Source: Streptomyces sp. MNU76 (GTDB taxonomy: Bacteria > Actinomycetota > Actinomycetes > Streptomycetales > Streptomycetaceae). From it: a DNA stretch of 64,000 nt. The position numbers and the translations under genes were made by a program. Positions 55,923 through 64,000 of this stretch are shown here, piece by piece (positions within the stretch are counted from its first letter, which is position 1; every line of letters starts with the position of its first letter). The notes under the pieces are model-generated. The model ran no database searches and was not told the DNA's origin. It saw only the letters and a list, made by a program, of their open reading frames with translations. Where the stretch lies: the NCBI RefSeq assembly GCF_020982545.1, contig NZ_JAJKLK010000010.1, forward strand, positions 124,001-188,000, read 5' to 3'.

Positions 55923-57029
55923 TCATCCGGCGGCGAGGGTGGTCCACTTCTGGTTGGAGCCGCCGTGGCAGTCCCACAGCACGAGCTGTGTGCCGTTGGT
56001 CGAGGAGGCGCCCGGAACGTCGAGGCAGCGGCCGGAGGAGGGGTTGCGGTAGCCGCCGTTGTATGGCTGCCAGACCTGGTTGGCGCCGCCGTGGCAGGCC
56101 CAGAGCTGCACCTTGGTGCCGTTGGCGGTGGCCCCGCCGACGGTGTCGAGGCACTTGCCCAGGGAGCGCAGTGTGCCGTCGGTGTAGGCGGACCAGTACT
56201 GGTTGGCACTGTCCCCGCAGCTCCACGTCTGGACGGCGGTCCCGTCGGCGGTGCCGGCGCCGTTGACGTCCATGCACTTGCCGGCGATGCCGGACTGCAC
56301 GCGTGCGGGGGCGGGGGCGGGGTTCCTCAGCCACCCGGCGCTGTCCGCGGCCTGGACGCCGCGGTGGAAGGCGTCGGCCATCTTCTGGTAGCCCGCGTCG
56401 TTGGGATGCAGGGCGTCGACCAGGTCGGCCGTGGTCAGGCCGCTCATGTCGACGTAGGCGACGCGCTTACCCGCGGACTGTGCGTCCCTGACGATCTGCG
56501 GGATCGCCTGGTTGTACGCGCCCCGGTACTGCTCCTCCGAGCCGCTGGTGGACACGACCAGGGAGGCCACGAGGACGGTCGCGTCGGGGGCGGCGGCGGT
56601 GATCTGGTCGACCAGCGACCGCAGCCGGGCGGTGGCGGTGGAGACCTGGTAGCTCTCGTTGAGGTCGTTGGTGCCGATGTGCAGCGTCACGACGTTGGGC
56701 CGGTAGCGGGTCAGTGAGGCGTCGGTGAGTGCGGCAATCTGGTGGATCTTGTAGCCGGAGTGGCCTTCGTTGTCGGGGTCGGACATCGGGCCGCTCCGTC
56801 CCGTGCCCACGAAGTCCAGCGGATGTCCGTCCGCCGCAAGCCTGTTCCACAACGGCGCGCGGTAGCCGTTGCCGGTGCTGCTGCCCACGCCCCAGGTGAT
56901 CGAGTCACCCAACGGCATGACCCGCAAAGGGGTGGTGGGCGCGGCGGAGGCAGGGGTCACACCCGCCGCCGTCACCCCGAGCACGGCGGCGACAAGCGTC
57001 ACCAGGGGGAGAATCCAGGACTTTCTCAT
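55923..57029 (-). CDS. Secreted GDSL/SGNH esterase with ricin-B lectin domain
   Basis: 368 residues. Signal peptide (ILPLVTLVAAVLGVTAAGVT), then an SGNH hydrolase domain (about 35-235) with the four blocks: block I PLGDSITWG (catalytic Ser), Gly block GTGRSGPMSDPDN, block III HIGTNDLN and block V ALHPNDAGY (Asp and His). A C-terminal ricin-B lectin (about 245-365) has three QxW-type repeats (NQYWSAYTDG; NQVWQPYNGG; NQKWTTLAAG). Likely an extracellular esterase acting on polysaccharide-linked ester groups. ATG 57029 follows AAAGGACG by seven bases. Confidence 0.93.
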   Translation of the reverse strand: MRKSWILPLVTLVAAVLGVTAAGVTPASAAPTTPLRVMPLGDSITWGVGSSTGNGYRAPLWNRLAADGHPLDFVGTGRSGPMSDPDNEGHSGYKIHQIAALTDASLTRYRPNVVTLHIGTNDLNESYQVSTATARLRSLVDQITAAAPDATVLVASLVVSTSGSEEQYRGAYNQAIPQIVRDAQSAGKRVAYVDMSGLTTADLVDALHPNDAGYQKMADAFHRGVQAADSAGWLRNPAPAPARVQSGIAGKCMDVNGAGTADGTAVQTWSCGDSANQYWSAYTDGTLRSLGKCLDTVGGATANGTKVQLWACHGGANQVWQPYNGGYRNPSSGRCLDVPGASSTNGTQLVLWDCHGGSNQKWTTLAAG

Positions 57030-57159
57030 ACAGACGTCCTTTTCTGCGAGTGATGGTGGATCAGTGGGTAGGGCGATAGCCGTTGGTGCCGGCCACTCGG
57101 CACCTGTTTGCTACCGATCTGGGCCGGACAACTCCGCCCTCGCTGAGCGTCCCGGCGGC

Positions 57160-57700
57160 TCACACCGCGAGGATCTGCCAGCCCTGGTTGGAGCCGCCGG
57201 TGGAGGGCCACTGGGTGACCTTGGCACCGTCCGCGGGGGGGGGAGGCGTCCTTGACGTCGGCGCACCAGCCGTTGCGGACATTGACGAACTGGTAGAGCC
57301 GTTGGTCGAAGGCACCAGCATCCACGACTGGTTGTCGCCGCTGTCGTCGGTTCACTGATTGAGTCCGTCGCCCTGGCCGGAACCGCCCGGCTCGCTGGTT
57401 CGCTCCACGGCCACTGGATGACCGCGCCGCCGTCGGCGGTCGAGGCGCCATTGACGTCCATCACCTTGCCGCTCTCGCGGGTTCACCAGCAGGACGGTCC
57501 CAGCGTGCGCGTTGAAGGGACGGTCGTGGACCCCGAAGTTGCGGATCGAGGCCCGGACGCCGGAGGGCAGCCCGCTGGCCGTCACCCGTGAGCAGCGTGC
57601 CTGAGCGCGGAGGCGAAACGGCTGCGGCAACCGTCATGGCGGCCACGCCGGGCAGCACGCCGCGACGACTGATCGGTGGGACAACGTTCCACTCCTGACT
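57160..57700 (-). pseudogene. Degraded secreted ricin-B-lectin protein
   Basis: Pieces in several frames: a twin-arginine-like signal start (ISRRGVLPGVAAMTVAAA), VMDVNGASTADGGAVIQWPW (ricin repeat), YQFVNVRNGWCADVKDAS and a C-terminal GWQILAV before a TGA at 57,160. Multiple frameshifts and lost repeats show a dead gene; no frame spans it. It lies directly upstream of the intact GDSL-ricin gene on the same strand, perhaps from the same cluster or by duplication. Confidence 0.65.
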
Positions 57701-57859
57701 CTTCCCAGAACAGCACGGACGGTGTGAGCCTCTGGTTCAGAGCAACGTGTGGAGGGCGTCGTGGTGGTGGACCGCATACCAATGCATACGCGGGTACACC
57801 GGATGCATGAGGGGCTTTAGCCTCGCCGCTTCGATTGCTGACGGGTTCTGTCGGTCCGG

Positions 57860-58740
57860 ACGGGGGGCAGGCGAGGGTCCCGTCTGCTGGCCCGCGAGTT
57901 CCTTGCCGCCCGTGACGATGAGGACTACGTCCCCGGCGAGAGGGGCCATCGCGCGCCGTCCTCGACGTTCGTCCGCGCCGCGGTCGTCCGCGCCGCCCGA
58001 GATGAGCAGCTGTCCTACCTCGCCGTCCACTGCCACTTCGGTCTCGGGCAGGTCCAGTTCTCCCAGTCACGAACGCGGATACGCGCCCCTGCGGCAGATC
58101 AGCGGACAGGCCGTCGGCGGCCTTGTCCTCACCCCTCACGCCGCCGCAGGCGACCTCTGGCTTCCCGACGGCAGCAGGACCCGTCTGAGCGAAACCGTCA
58201 TCTCCGCCGGGAACCTCATTCGGCTACGACCGGCTCCTGCCGCAACGGCTGTCTCCGCCCCCGTGTGGGACCGGCAGGCACGGCTTCTGGGCGACCGCGG
58301 GCAAGAAACACTGGCCCGGCTACGCGTCGCCCTCGTCGGCCTCGGCGGTGTCGGCAGTGTCGTCGTCGAAGGACTTGCCCGGCTCGGCGTCGGGGAACTC
58401 GTCCTCATGGACAGCGAACCCGTTTGACGCGACCAACCTCCCGCGGCTGCTGGGAGCCGAGCATGCGACTGGATCTTCCTGGCCGCCGACAGCCATTCGG
58501 CCCGGTACCGGGTCGACGCCGTCGTCCACGAGTTCCTCATCCCCACCACTCGAGTCGGCGTGAAGATCCCCGTCTCCCCGGACGGTGGCATCGGGCAGAT
58601 CCACACCGCCACTCGTTTGACCACTCCCGGGGTCGGCCGCATGTGGTGCAACGACCTCATCGACCCGACCGAACTCGCCATCGAGATGCGCCCCGAGGCC
58701 GAACGCGAGCAAGCCCGGTACGTCCCCGGCGTAGAGCGAC
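57860..58740 (+). pseudogene. Broken JAB-ThiF (E1-like) protein gene
   Basis: Three frames together spell one protein. Part 1 (57,878-58,062): LLAREFLAARDDEDYVPGER and YLAVHCHFGLGQVQFS, a JAB/MPN metalloprotease-like domain with an HxH motif. Part 2 (about 58,065-58,425): SHERGYAPLRQISGQAVGGL, then ThiF/E1 domain start with VALVGLGGVGSVVVEGLARL and ELVLMDSEPV. Part 3 (from 58,425): DATNLPRLLGA, VIFLAADS-like residues and VGVKIPVSPDGGIGQIHTAT. At least two frameshifts and missing bases make it inactive. Such E1-JAB fusions occur in bacterial ubiquitin-like conjugation or modification systems, but no partner (E2, ubiquitin-like protein) is visible here. Confidence 0.65.
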
Positions 58741-59088
58741 GACGATCTCGGATCCGTCATCCACCGCCCTCGAACCTGCGAACAGCATCTCCAAGATCCC
58801 CGCCAGATCGCCCGCTGCCGCTGCTGTACGTCCACGGGCAACCTCGGACGCGGCGCCGGCGGAGAACTCGCGGCCCGGAAGGCCGCACCCACTCGCCCTT
58901 GAAGCGGGGCGACCTCGCGGCGGGGTCCGAGTCCACGGCGATTTCCGGTCCTCGTAGCAAGGTGCTCACTGTCATTTCACGATGTGGCGGCCATGGACAT
59001 CCCGTTGGTCACCGATGCCAACCATCCTCGGTATGCGACGACTAGCGTCGGTGATCACACCCAGTGTGACCAGGATCGATAGTTGACA
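58741..59088. other. Accessory intergenic stretch
   Basis: Contains only short, unconvincing frames (one with CRCCTSTGNLGRGAGGELA). I see no gene here; codon pattern is less regular than to the left, in keeping with decayed DNA. Confidence 0.4.
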
Positions 59089-59187
59089 CTAGGCCAGGTT
59101 CGCAACCTGCGCTGATGCCAACTAGCTTCAGCAACCGGAGGCCCAAAATCAGAGAGATAGTTGGCACTTTGGTACACCGCAGGTCAC
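59089..59187. repeat. Inverted-repeat element, copy B, with extra related unit
   Basis: Bases 59105-59184 match the copy A layout: ACCTGCGCTGATGCCAACTA at the left and TAGTTGGCACTTTGGTACAC running into CGCAGGT at the right. A third related unit (AGTTGACACTAGGCCAGGTT) precedes it, and CAGGTT-CGC-AACCTG (59095-59109) forms a palindrome. Multiple related 20-28-base units pointing both ways resemble transposase-binding sites at a transposon end. Confidence 0.6.
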
Positions 59188-59476
59188 AAGGGGTTTCAGG
59201 GCGTTCTCACCGAATCACCTGGCCGTTGGTGTGCCGCACCCGCTCGCTGTGAATGTACCTGTCCAACAGAGTTCGATCTCTGGGAAGACGTCCACAACCT
59301 GCTGTGAAGGCGGCCACCGATGGGCCCTGAGTGGGCGTTAGAAGTCGATTCACGCCGACCGCTTTAATGTACTTTGCCCGGTTTTATTACCAACGCGCAT
59401 GGCCTGAAGTACCTGGAAGATCTCTACCGGTAGGGATCTTCCACCCCATTGTTAAACCAGACGGAATTCGAGCGGC
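59188..59476. other. A+T-richer non-coding stretch with a long palindrome
   Basis: No gene seen. It is visibly less G+C-rich than the chromosome and contains the 30-base palindrome at 59414-59443, consistent with foreign DNA at a transposon's left end. Confidence 0.45.
59414..59443. promoter_or_regulatory. 30-bp near-perfect palindrome
   Basis: TGGAAGATC (59414-59422) pairs with GATCTTCCA (59435-59443), and CTACCGGTAG (59424-59433) is itself palindromic; only one position pair is imperfect. It lies upstream of the ORF that overlaps tniQ, so it may be an operator or a hairpin. Confidence 0.5.
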
Positions 59477-59635
59477 ATGTGCGAACTAAACGGGCGGCCC
59501 GATCGACACCTCGGAGCGCGTGAGCGAAAGCCGCAGATTTCAAAGGTCACATATCCCTACCAAGCATCCCTAAACTCCCTACGAGTTTCGATGTTCGACC
59601 AGTCGGGTCACTGCGGCAAGAGCATGCTGTGCGGC

Positions 59636-59806
59636 ATGAAGACGAAGCGAGTGGAACTCGCCTTGCTCCTTGCGGGCGTGGCTGTCGGACACGCCGCGCT
59701 TCTGGGCAAGGGACCGTGGTGGACCGACGGTGCGTGCTTCCGCACCGCGAAGAGGTGTAACGCAGCCTTCGATGGCACCAGCGCGGCCGCGGAGTCAGCC
59801 CGATGA
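59636..59806 (+). CDS. Small ORF translationally coupled to tniQ
   Basis: 56 residues from ATG 59636 (the frame is open from 59477). It starts MKTKRVELALLLAGVAVGHA and ends SAAAESAR; the TGA stop overlaps the tniQ ATG (ATGA). The middle reads GPWWTDGACFRTAKRCNAAF. No family recognised; it could be a short accessory protein or the tail of a lost partner gene such as tniB. Real coding status is uncertain. Confidence 0.4.
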   Translation: MKTKRVELALLLAGVAVGHAALLGKGPWWTDGACFRTAKRCNAAFDGTSAAAESAR

Positions 59807-60805
59807 CCTATCCGGCTCGGAGGGTGCTCCCGCGGAGTCTCGCCCCGCTCCCCGAGGAATCGCTGCCCGGGTACGTGCTCCGGCTCGCATACCGGCTGAA
59901 CCGCTCGCCCTGGCGCATCGGTGAGCTGTGCGGGTTGGGTACCACTCAGACAGCCATTGCCCACCGCAATTTGCGCGACGTTCCTGCTGCCGTCTCGGCA
60001 CAGTTCTCAATTGCGGCTGGATTACAGCCGGAGGAGGTCGCCTCGTTGACCATGCAACGTTTCACTTCCACGTACCCCCTACTCCAGCGGGTACAGACGG
60101 ATACCGCATTCGCGGGGCGTAGCGCATTGGTGAACTGGGCAGTGAACCCTTCCAGCAGATTCTGCCCCGAGTGTCTTCGTGGCGACGGCAGTCCAGTCCA
60201 GGCTGCGTTCGGCGGCGCGTGGAAGGTCCGCTGGCACCTCCCGATGTCCTTCGCATGCCCGCAGCACCACCGCCTCCTACACGCCATGTGCCCGTCCTGC
60301 TCAAACCTTGTCAACACGAACGGCCCAGGGGCAGTGAGGTTGATCAAGCAGCCGCGTGTGACGGGCCTCCACCCACTTCAGTGCCGCCACATTCCGGCCG
60401 ACCAAGTCGCCAAGCGCGCCTTCAGGACCGCCACAGCATGTGGTGCACGTCTCGATGAGGTTCTCGATCACGACGGGAGGTTGAACAGCAAGGATCTCGG
60501 TCAGCTGCTCGGTCTGCAACAGCTCTTGGATCAAAAGCTGGCAGCAAATGAGCAACCCGCTGAACTCCCTCACCCTGCCGATAAGTCGTTCTTCCCAGAC
60601 CTGGTCATGGCCACTCATCTCATCAGACTCAGCTGGCCGGTCGGAAAAGCACTATTGCCGTCCCAAGCTCTGGCGGCGCTGGTCGACATGCACTGCACTG
60701 CCATCGCGTCGCCCACACCCGCACGGCGCGGTGCATCGCCCACCAACAGATACATCGAGACCCGATACGCCCCTACCGACCCCGCCCAATGCGGGGCGCT
60801 CCTAG
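59803..60805 (+). pseudogene. tniQ: tniQ, 5' part, interrupted by insertion sequences
   Basis: TniQ is the target-site/coupling factor of Tn7- and Tn5053-like transposons. The first 334 codons are intact: RSLAPLPEESLPGYVLRLAY (typical start), the zinc-binding region CPECLRGDG, then FACPQHHRLLHAMCPSC, and a helical HTH-like part. The frame breaks at codon 335 where an IS701-type element is inserted. The sequence resumes at 63,483. ATG 59803 overlaps the upstream ORF stop. Confidence 0.85.
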
Positions 60806-62234
60806 TAGGGCTCCGTTACGTCTGTCTGTCGGTCCTGTTTGGGGGAACGCTGAAGGTGTGGACGCACATGAAGTGAACCGTGCTCGGGCGACGTTGGCGT
60901 TATTCGTCGCTGACGTGTTCGCGTCGGTGCCGCGCAAGGATCAGCGGGCGAAGGGCGACTGCTACCTGCGGGGACTGATGCTGGACGGACGGCGGAAGTC
61001 GATCCAGCCGATGGCGGAACGGCTGCCGGACGGCAACGAGCAGAACCTGCAGCAGTTCGTGAACCAGTCGACGTGGGATCCGGTGCCGGTGCGGCGGCGG
61101 ATCGCCCAGCGGATGGTGCCGAGAATCGGCCCGGAGGCGTGGGCGGTCGATGACGTGTCGTTCCCCAAGGACGGGAAGATGTCGGTGGCGGTCGCGCGCC
61201 AGTACTGCGGGGCGCTGGGCAAGCGGGCCAACTGCCAGGTCGCGGTGAGTGTGCACGCGGTCTCCGACACCGCGTCCTGTCCGCTGCAGTGGCGGATGTT
61301 CGTGCCCGAGGAGTGGGCGGACGATGCGGTGCGGCGGCAGAAGACCGGGATACCGCAGGAGGTCGGGCACCGGGAGAAGTGGCGTCTGGCCCTGGACATC
61401 CTCGATGAGCTGGCCGGGTGGGGTCTGGTGCCGCCGGTGGTGGTGGCCGACGCCGGCTACGGGCAGAACGCCGACTTCCGCGACGGTCTGAGCGAGCGGG
61501 GCATCGGCTATGTCGTGGCGGTCCGTTCGGACGTGACGGTCCACCCGCACGACGTGCGGCCCACCGCCCCGGCCTGGTCCGGGAACGGTCGCAGGCCGCA
61601 GCCCCGCTACCGGGACAAGCCGTCCTCGGTGGCAGCGCTGGCTCAGGAGCACGGACGGCAGGCGTTCACCGAGGTGACCTGGCGTGAAGGCTCCCGCGGG
61701 CCGATGCACTCACGCTTTCTGGCGCTGCGGGTGCGGCCGGCCGGGGTGAGGGCCCGCCGTCTGGCCCAAGCCGCCGCCACTGCCGAGCACGGCCACTGGG
61801 ACGGTGTCCTGCCCGAGGTGACGCTGCTGGTCGAATGGCCCCAGGACGCCGAAGCACCCACCGACTACTGGCTGTCCAACCTGCCCGCCGACACACCGAT
61901 CACCGAACTGGTCCGCCTGTCCAAGATCCGCTGGCGCATCGAGCACGATTACCGGGAACTCAAGCACGGCCTCGGCCTGGACCACTTCGAGGGCCGCTCC
62001 TGGAACGGCTGGCACCACCACGTCACCCTGGTCACCGCCGCCCACGCCTTCCTCACCGAACAGCGCCTGTCCCCAAAAGCCGATACAGCGGACTCACCCT
62101 CTACCAGATCCTCGACGCCATCCAGGACCTGCTGAACTGCTGGACCGGCACCTGCACCACCTGCCACCGCCCGCTGCCCAGAACATCCACCACCAGCCAG
62201 AACCCAAGAGCCAGAGCAACCTAACGGAGCCCTA
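60806..62234 (+). mobile_element. IS701-family insertion sequence
   Basis: 1,429 bp with 13-bp perfect terminal inverted repeats TAGGGCTCCGTTA. Flanked by the 4-bp duplication CTAG (60802-60805 and 62235-62238), fitting the YTAR target known for IS701. It carries one transposase gene in the plus direction. Confidence 0.92.
60858..62135 (+). CDS. IS701-type DDE transposase (possible -1 frameshift at its end)
   Basis: DDE transposase, 425 residues in the zero frame. Catalytic residues are visible: first Asp in AWAVDDVSFPKDG, second Asp in VVADAGYGQNADF and Glu in the RIEHDYRELKHGLGLDHFEG signature. The zero frame ends at 62,135, but the conserved C-terminus (SRYSGLTLYQILDAIQDLLN) is in the -1 frame and runs to 62,224. 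CCCAAAA at the switch (62,074-62,080) has the X XXY YYZ slippery form, so programmed frameshifting or a lost base are both possible. GTG 60858 chosen; GTG 60873 is the alternative. Confidence 0.85.
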   Translation: MDAHEVNRARATLALFVADVFASVPRKDQRAKGDCYLRGLMLDGRRKSIQPMAERLPDGNEQNLQQFVNQSTWDPVPVRRRIAQRMVPRIGPEAWAVDDVSFPKDGKMSVAVARQYCGALGKRANCQVAVSVHAVSDTASCPLQWRMFVPEEWADDAVRRQKTGIPQEVGHREKWRLALDILDELAGWGLVPPVVVADAGYGQNADFRDGLSERGIGYVVAVRSDVTVHPHDVRPTAPAWSGNGRRPQPRYRDKPSSVAALAQEHGRQAFTEVTWREGSRGPMHSRFLALRVRPAGVRARRLAQAAATAEHGHWDGVLPEVTLLVEWPQDAEAPTDYWLSNLPADTPITELVRLSKIRWRIEHDYRELKHGLGLDHFEGRSWNGWHHHVTLVTAAHAFLTEQRLSPKADTADSPSTRSSTPSRTC

Positions 62235-62240
62235 CTAGTA

Positions 62241-63480
62241 GACTGTCGCGGCTAGTTTTTGGGATAGAGGTGGCGCAGTTTGATGCGTGCGTCGTGGGTG
62301 GTGAACTGCCAGTTCACCTGACGCTGGTCGGTGTTGGTGGCGTTCTGCCAGGCTGAGAGTTCGGTGTTGAGGGTGTCGAGGTCGCTGATCCGGCGGTCGA
62401 GGCATTGCCGGGTCAGTGCGGAGAGTTCGATCTCGGCGATGTTGAGCCATGACCCGTGCTTGGGCGTGTGGTGGATCTCGAGGCGTTGGGCCAGGGCGAA
62501 TGCCTCTTCGGGTTCGAACGCCTCGTACAACGAGGCGATGTTGTGGGTGTTGAGGTTGTCCATCACCAGCACCACGGTCTCGGCGTCGGGGTAGTCCACG
62601 CTCAGTAACTGTTTGACCTGGCCGGCCCAGTCGATCCGGGTCCGCCGGGACAGTGCCTGAACGCGACGCCACCCGCGCAGGGGTTCGACCCACACGAAGA
62701 TCGAGGACGTGCCGCAGCGGATGTACTCGCTGTCCTGGCGGGCGTCGTGACCAGGGCGGGCCGGGTGGGTCGCGGGCATCGCCGAGGAGCTGGTAGGGCT
62801 TCTCGTCCATGCACACCACCGGACGTGCCGGGTCGTAGGGCCGGGCATAGACGGCCAGCACGTCTTCCATCCGGGCCGCGAACTCCGCGTTCGCCCGGGG
62901 TGGGATGGTCCAGCACTTTCTCAGGTGAGGGCGCAGTTCCGTTTTTTTAAGACCCGCCCGATGGTGGAGTGGTCCAGATCGGGGATGTCCTCGGCCAGCG
63001 CGACATGTTTCTCCAGCAGCCGCAGCGACCACCGGGTATGGCCCTGGGGTGGCTGTGAGCACGCCATCGCGATCAGCCGGGCTTCGACCTCGCCGGTCAC
63101 CGGCGAGGGCACCGGTGGGAGGTCGCGCTTCTTCCGCGCGATCGTGGCGTGCACATCGCCACCGGTCTCGGCGAAACGCTTGGCGACCAGCCGTAACGTC
63201 TCACCGGAGACGCCGAGCCGGGCCGCGATCACCGCCTTGGGATCCACGTCTCCCACCGAGGTGTCCAGTGCTAGCAGTACACGCGCACGCATGATCATCG
63301 AGGCCCCACGAACACCCGTGGTGGTCACCCGGACCAACTCCTCACGATCCTGCGGTGTCAACCTGACCGGCCGCTTCTTCTGTGAACCCATGACGACAGT
63401 CCTGTCCGGCAAAAGGGAAGGAGGAACCCACCAGACACCAGCCTCCCAACCAGACACGCCACAACTAAGCAGCGACGCAC
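62241..63480 (-). mobile_element. IS630-family insertion sequence
   Basis: 1,240 bp, flanked by TA duplications (62239-62240 and 63481-63482), the IS630 target. Imperfect inverted ends: GACTGTCGCGGC at the left matches GTGCGTCGCTGC (right end, reversed) in eight of twelve positions, and both continue into TAGTT. It lies six bases to the right of the IS701 element, in the same tniQ gene. Confidence 0.9.
62252..63391 (-). pseudogene. IS630-type transposase, two frame changes
   Basis: N-terminal HTH part from ATG 63391 (MGSQKKRPVRLTPQDREELV; IARKKRDLPPVPSPV), then a -1 shift at an A7 run near 62,945 (LKK TELRPHLRKCW), the classic programmed site of IS630 elements, into the DDE part: Asp in CMDEKPYQLLGD, Asp in VLVMDNLNTHNIAS, Glu in NIAEIELSAL. 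A second shift of +1 near 62,760-62,780, within DARDP, is not expected and should inactivate the protein unless it is an assembly error. Confidence 0.8.
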
Positions 63481-63482
63481 TA

Positions 63483-64000
63483 CTAGTAGCGGCCCGCAAT
63501 CTACTGGGCGATAGAAGCCTCGCACCCCTCTACGAGCGCGTCCAGCCCCTGGCACGTGAGGCCTACCGACGGCGCATGAAATATGTCAGCAAACTGCTAA
63601 GCGATACCGACATCTCCATCGCGCTTGCCCGTGCCGCAGCCGAGCGCGTATACGGCCACTCAAGAAGGGCGAATCCTCGCCTAGCGCCGAACAGTCATCG
63701 ATACCTCATCCAAGATATTCCTGCATTCTTACCCCACGTCGTCTTTGACAGGTATTTCGCTCCCCTCGTCGGGCGGCTACCCGACATCACTCGCGAGTTT
63801 CAACGCTACTTGCGCCGGGCCGCATCGCTAAGGCTCGCGGAGCTCATCACGAGGAAGCCCTGGCGCCAGTGCGCAGTTCTCTTGGATATTCCTGAGGGAA
63901 GTGCCCGGAAAGCACTCAACGTCTTAGGGCGCGAGTTGTCCGGTGCCAACCTGTGGCCGATATTCGAAGACGCGGTGGATAACATCGCCCAGGAGTGGGA
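63483..64000 (+). pseudogene. tniQ: tniQ, 3' part (runs off the window)
   Basis: Open frame without a start codon: LVAARNLLGDRSLAPLYERV, YRRRMKYVSKLLSDTDISIA, RYFAPLVGRLPDITREFQRY, and NVLGRELSGANLWPIFEDAV near the right edge. It is the direct continuation of the 5' part: joining codon 334 to GTA-CTA-GTA-GCG after removal of both insertion sequences keeps the frame. The 3' end lies beyond base 64,000. Confidence 0.85.

Overview
The window is very G+C-rich, with strong third-position G/C bias, GTG/TTG starts, GGAGG-type ribosome sites, and developmental and secreted-protein families typical of Streptomyces: an SsgA-like protein, an NsdA-like regulator, a PAS-PP2C phosphatase, an orphan DUF397 protein, a DUF574 methyltransferase, a GH19 chitinase with DasR-like sites, and an SPW-repeat protein. 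Nothing in the sequence itself identifies the species.

Layout. Bases 1-9,100 hold housekeeping-type genes: an aldo/keto reductase divergent from a LysR regulator, a membrane-anchored HTH protein with a frameshift, small secreted proteins, a DinB protein, adenosine deaminase, a VOC protein, a conserved protein of unknown function, and a chitinase. Bases 9,400-20,200 are a series of regulator/target pairs with visible operators: an acyl-CoA-dehydrogenase-like gene; MarR plus MMPL transporter; photolyase facing a MerR/B12-type regulator; and an ArsR-SRPBCC fusion divergent from a phosphotransferase gene. Bases 20,300-38,200 carry acetyltransferases, an acyltransferase, a frameshifted secreted peptidase, the developmental and signalling genes, a PGRP-type amidase, a CGNR regulator and a transglutaminase-like protein.

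Bases 38,278-50,655 form an acyl-CoA catabolic region: two thiolase-fold proteins and a DUF35 protein in an overlapping operon, a crotonase, three acyl-CoA synthetases and a nitronate monooxygenase. Two near-identical palindromes (42,428 and 50,699) sit upstream of its two arms, which suggests one unseen TetR-type repressor. A penicillin-acylase-type gene inside this region is reduced to its start and its C-terminus. An FAD oxidoreductase and a Ser/Thr kinase-TPR protein follow.

From 55,010 to the right edge the window becomes an accessory, decaying region: a DUF2236 remnant cut off by a repeat, an intact GDSL-ricin esterase beside a ruined ricin-domain gene, a broken JAB-ThiF (E1-like) gene, a second copy of the repeat, and a tniQ gene. 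tniQ is interrupted by two adjacent insertion sequences, an IS701-type element (4-bp CTAG duplication) and an IS630-type element (TA duplication). Removing both restores an open tniQ frame that runs off the window.

Four chromosomal genes carry single-base frameshifts in G/C runs. They may be assembly errors, so those genes are described as probable single proteins. I saw no tRNA, rRNA or CRISPR array.
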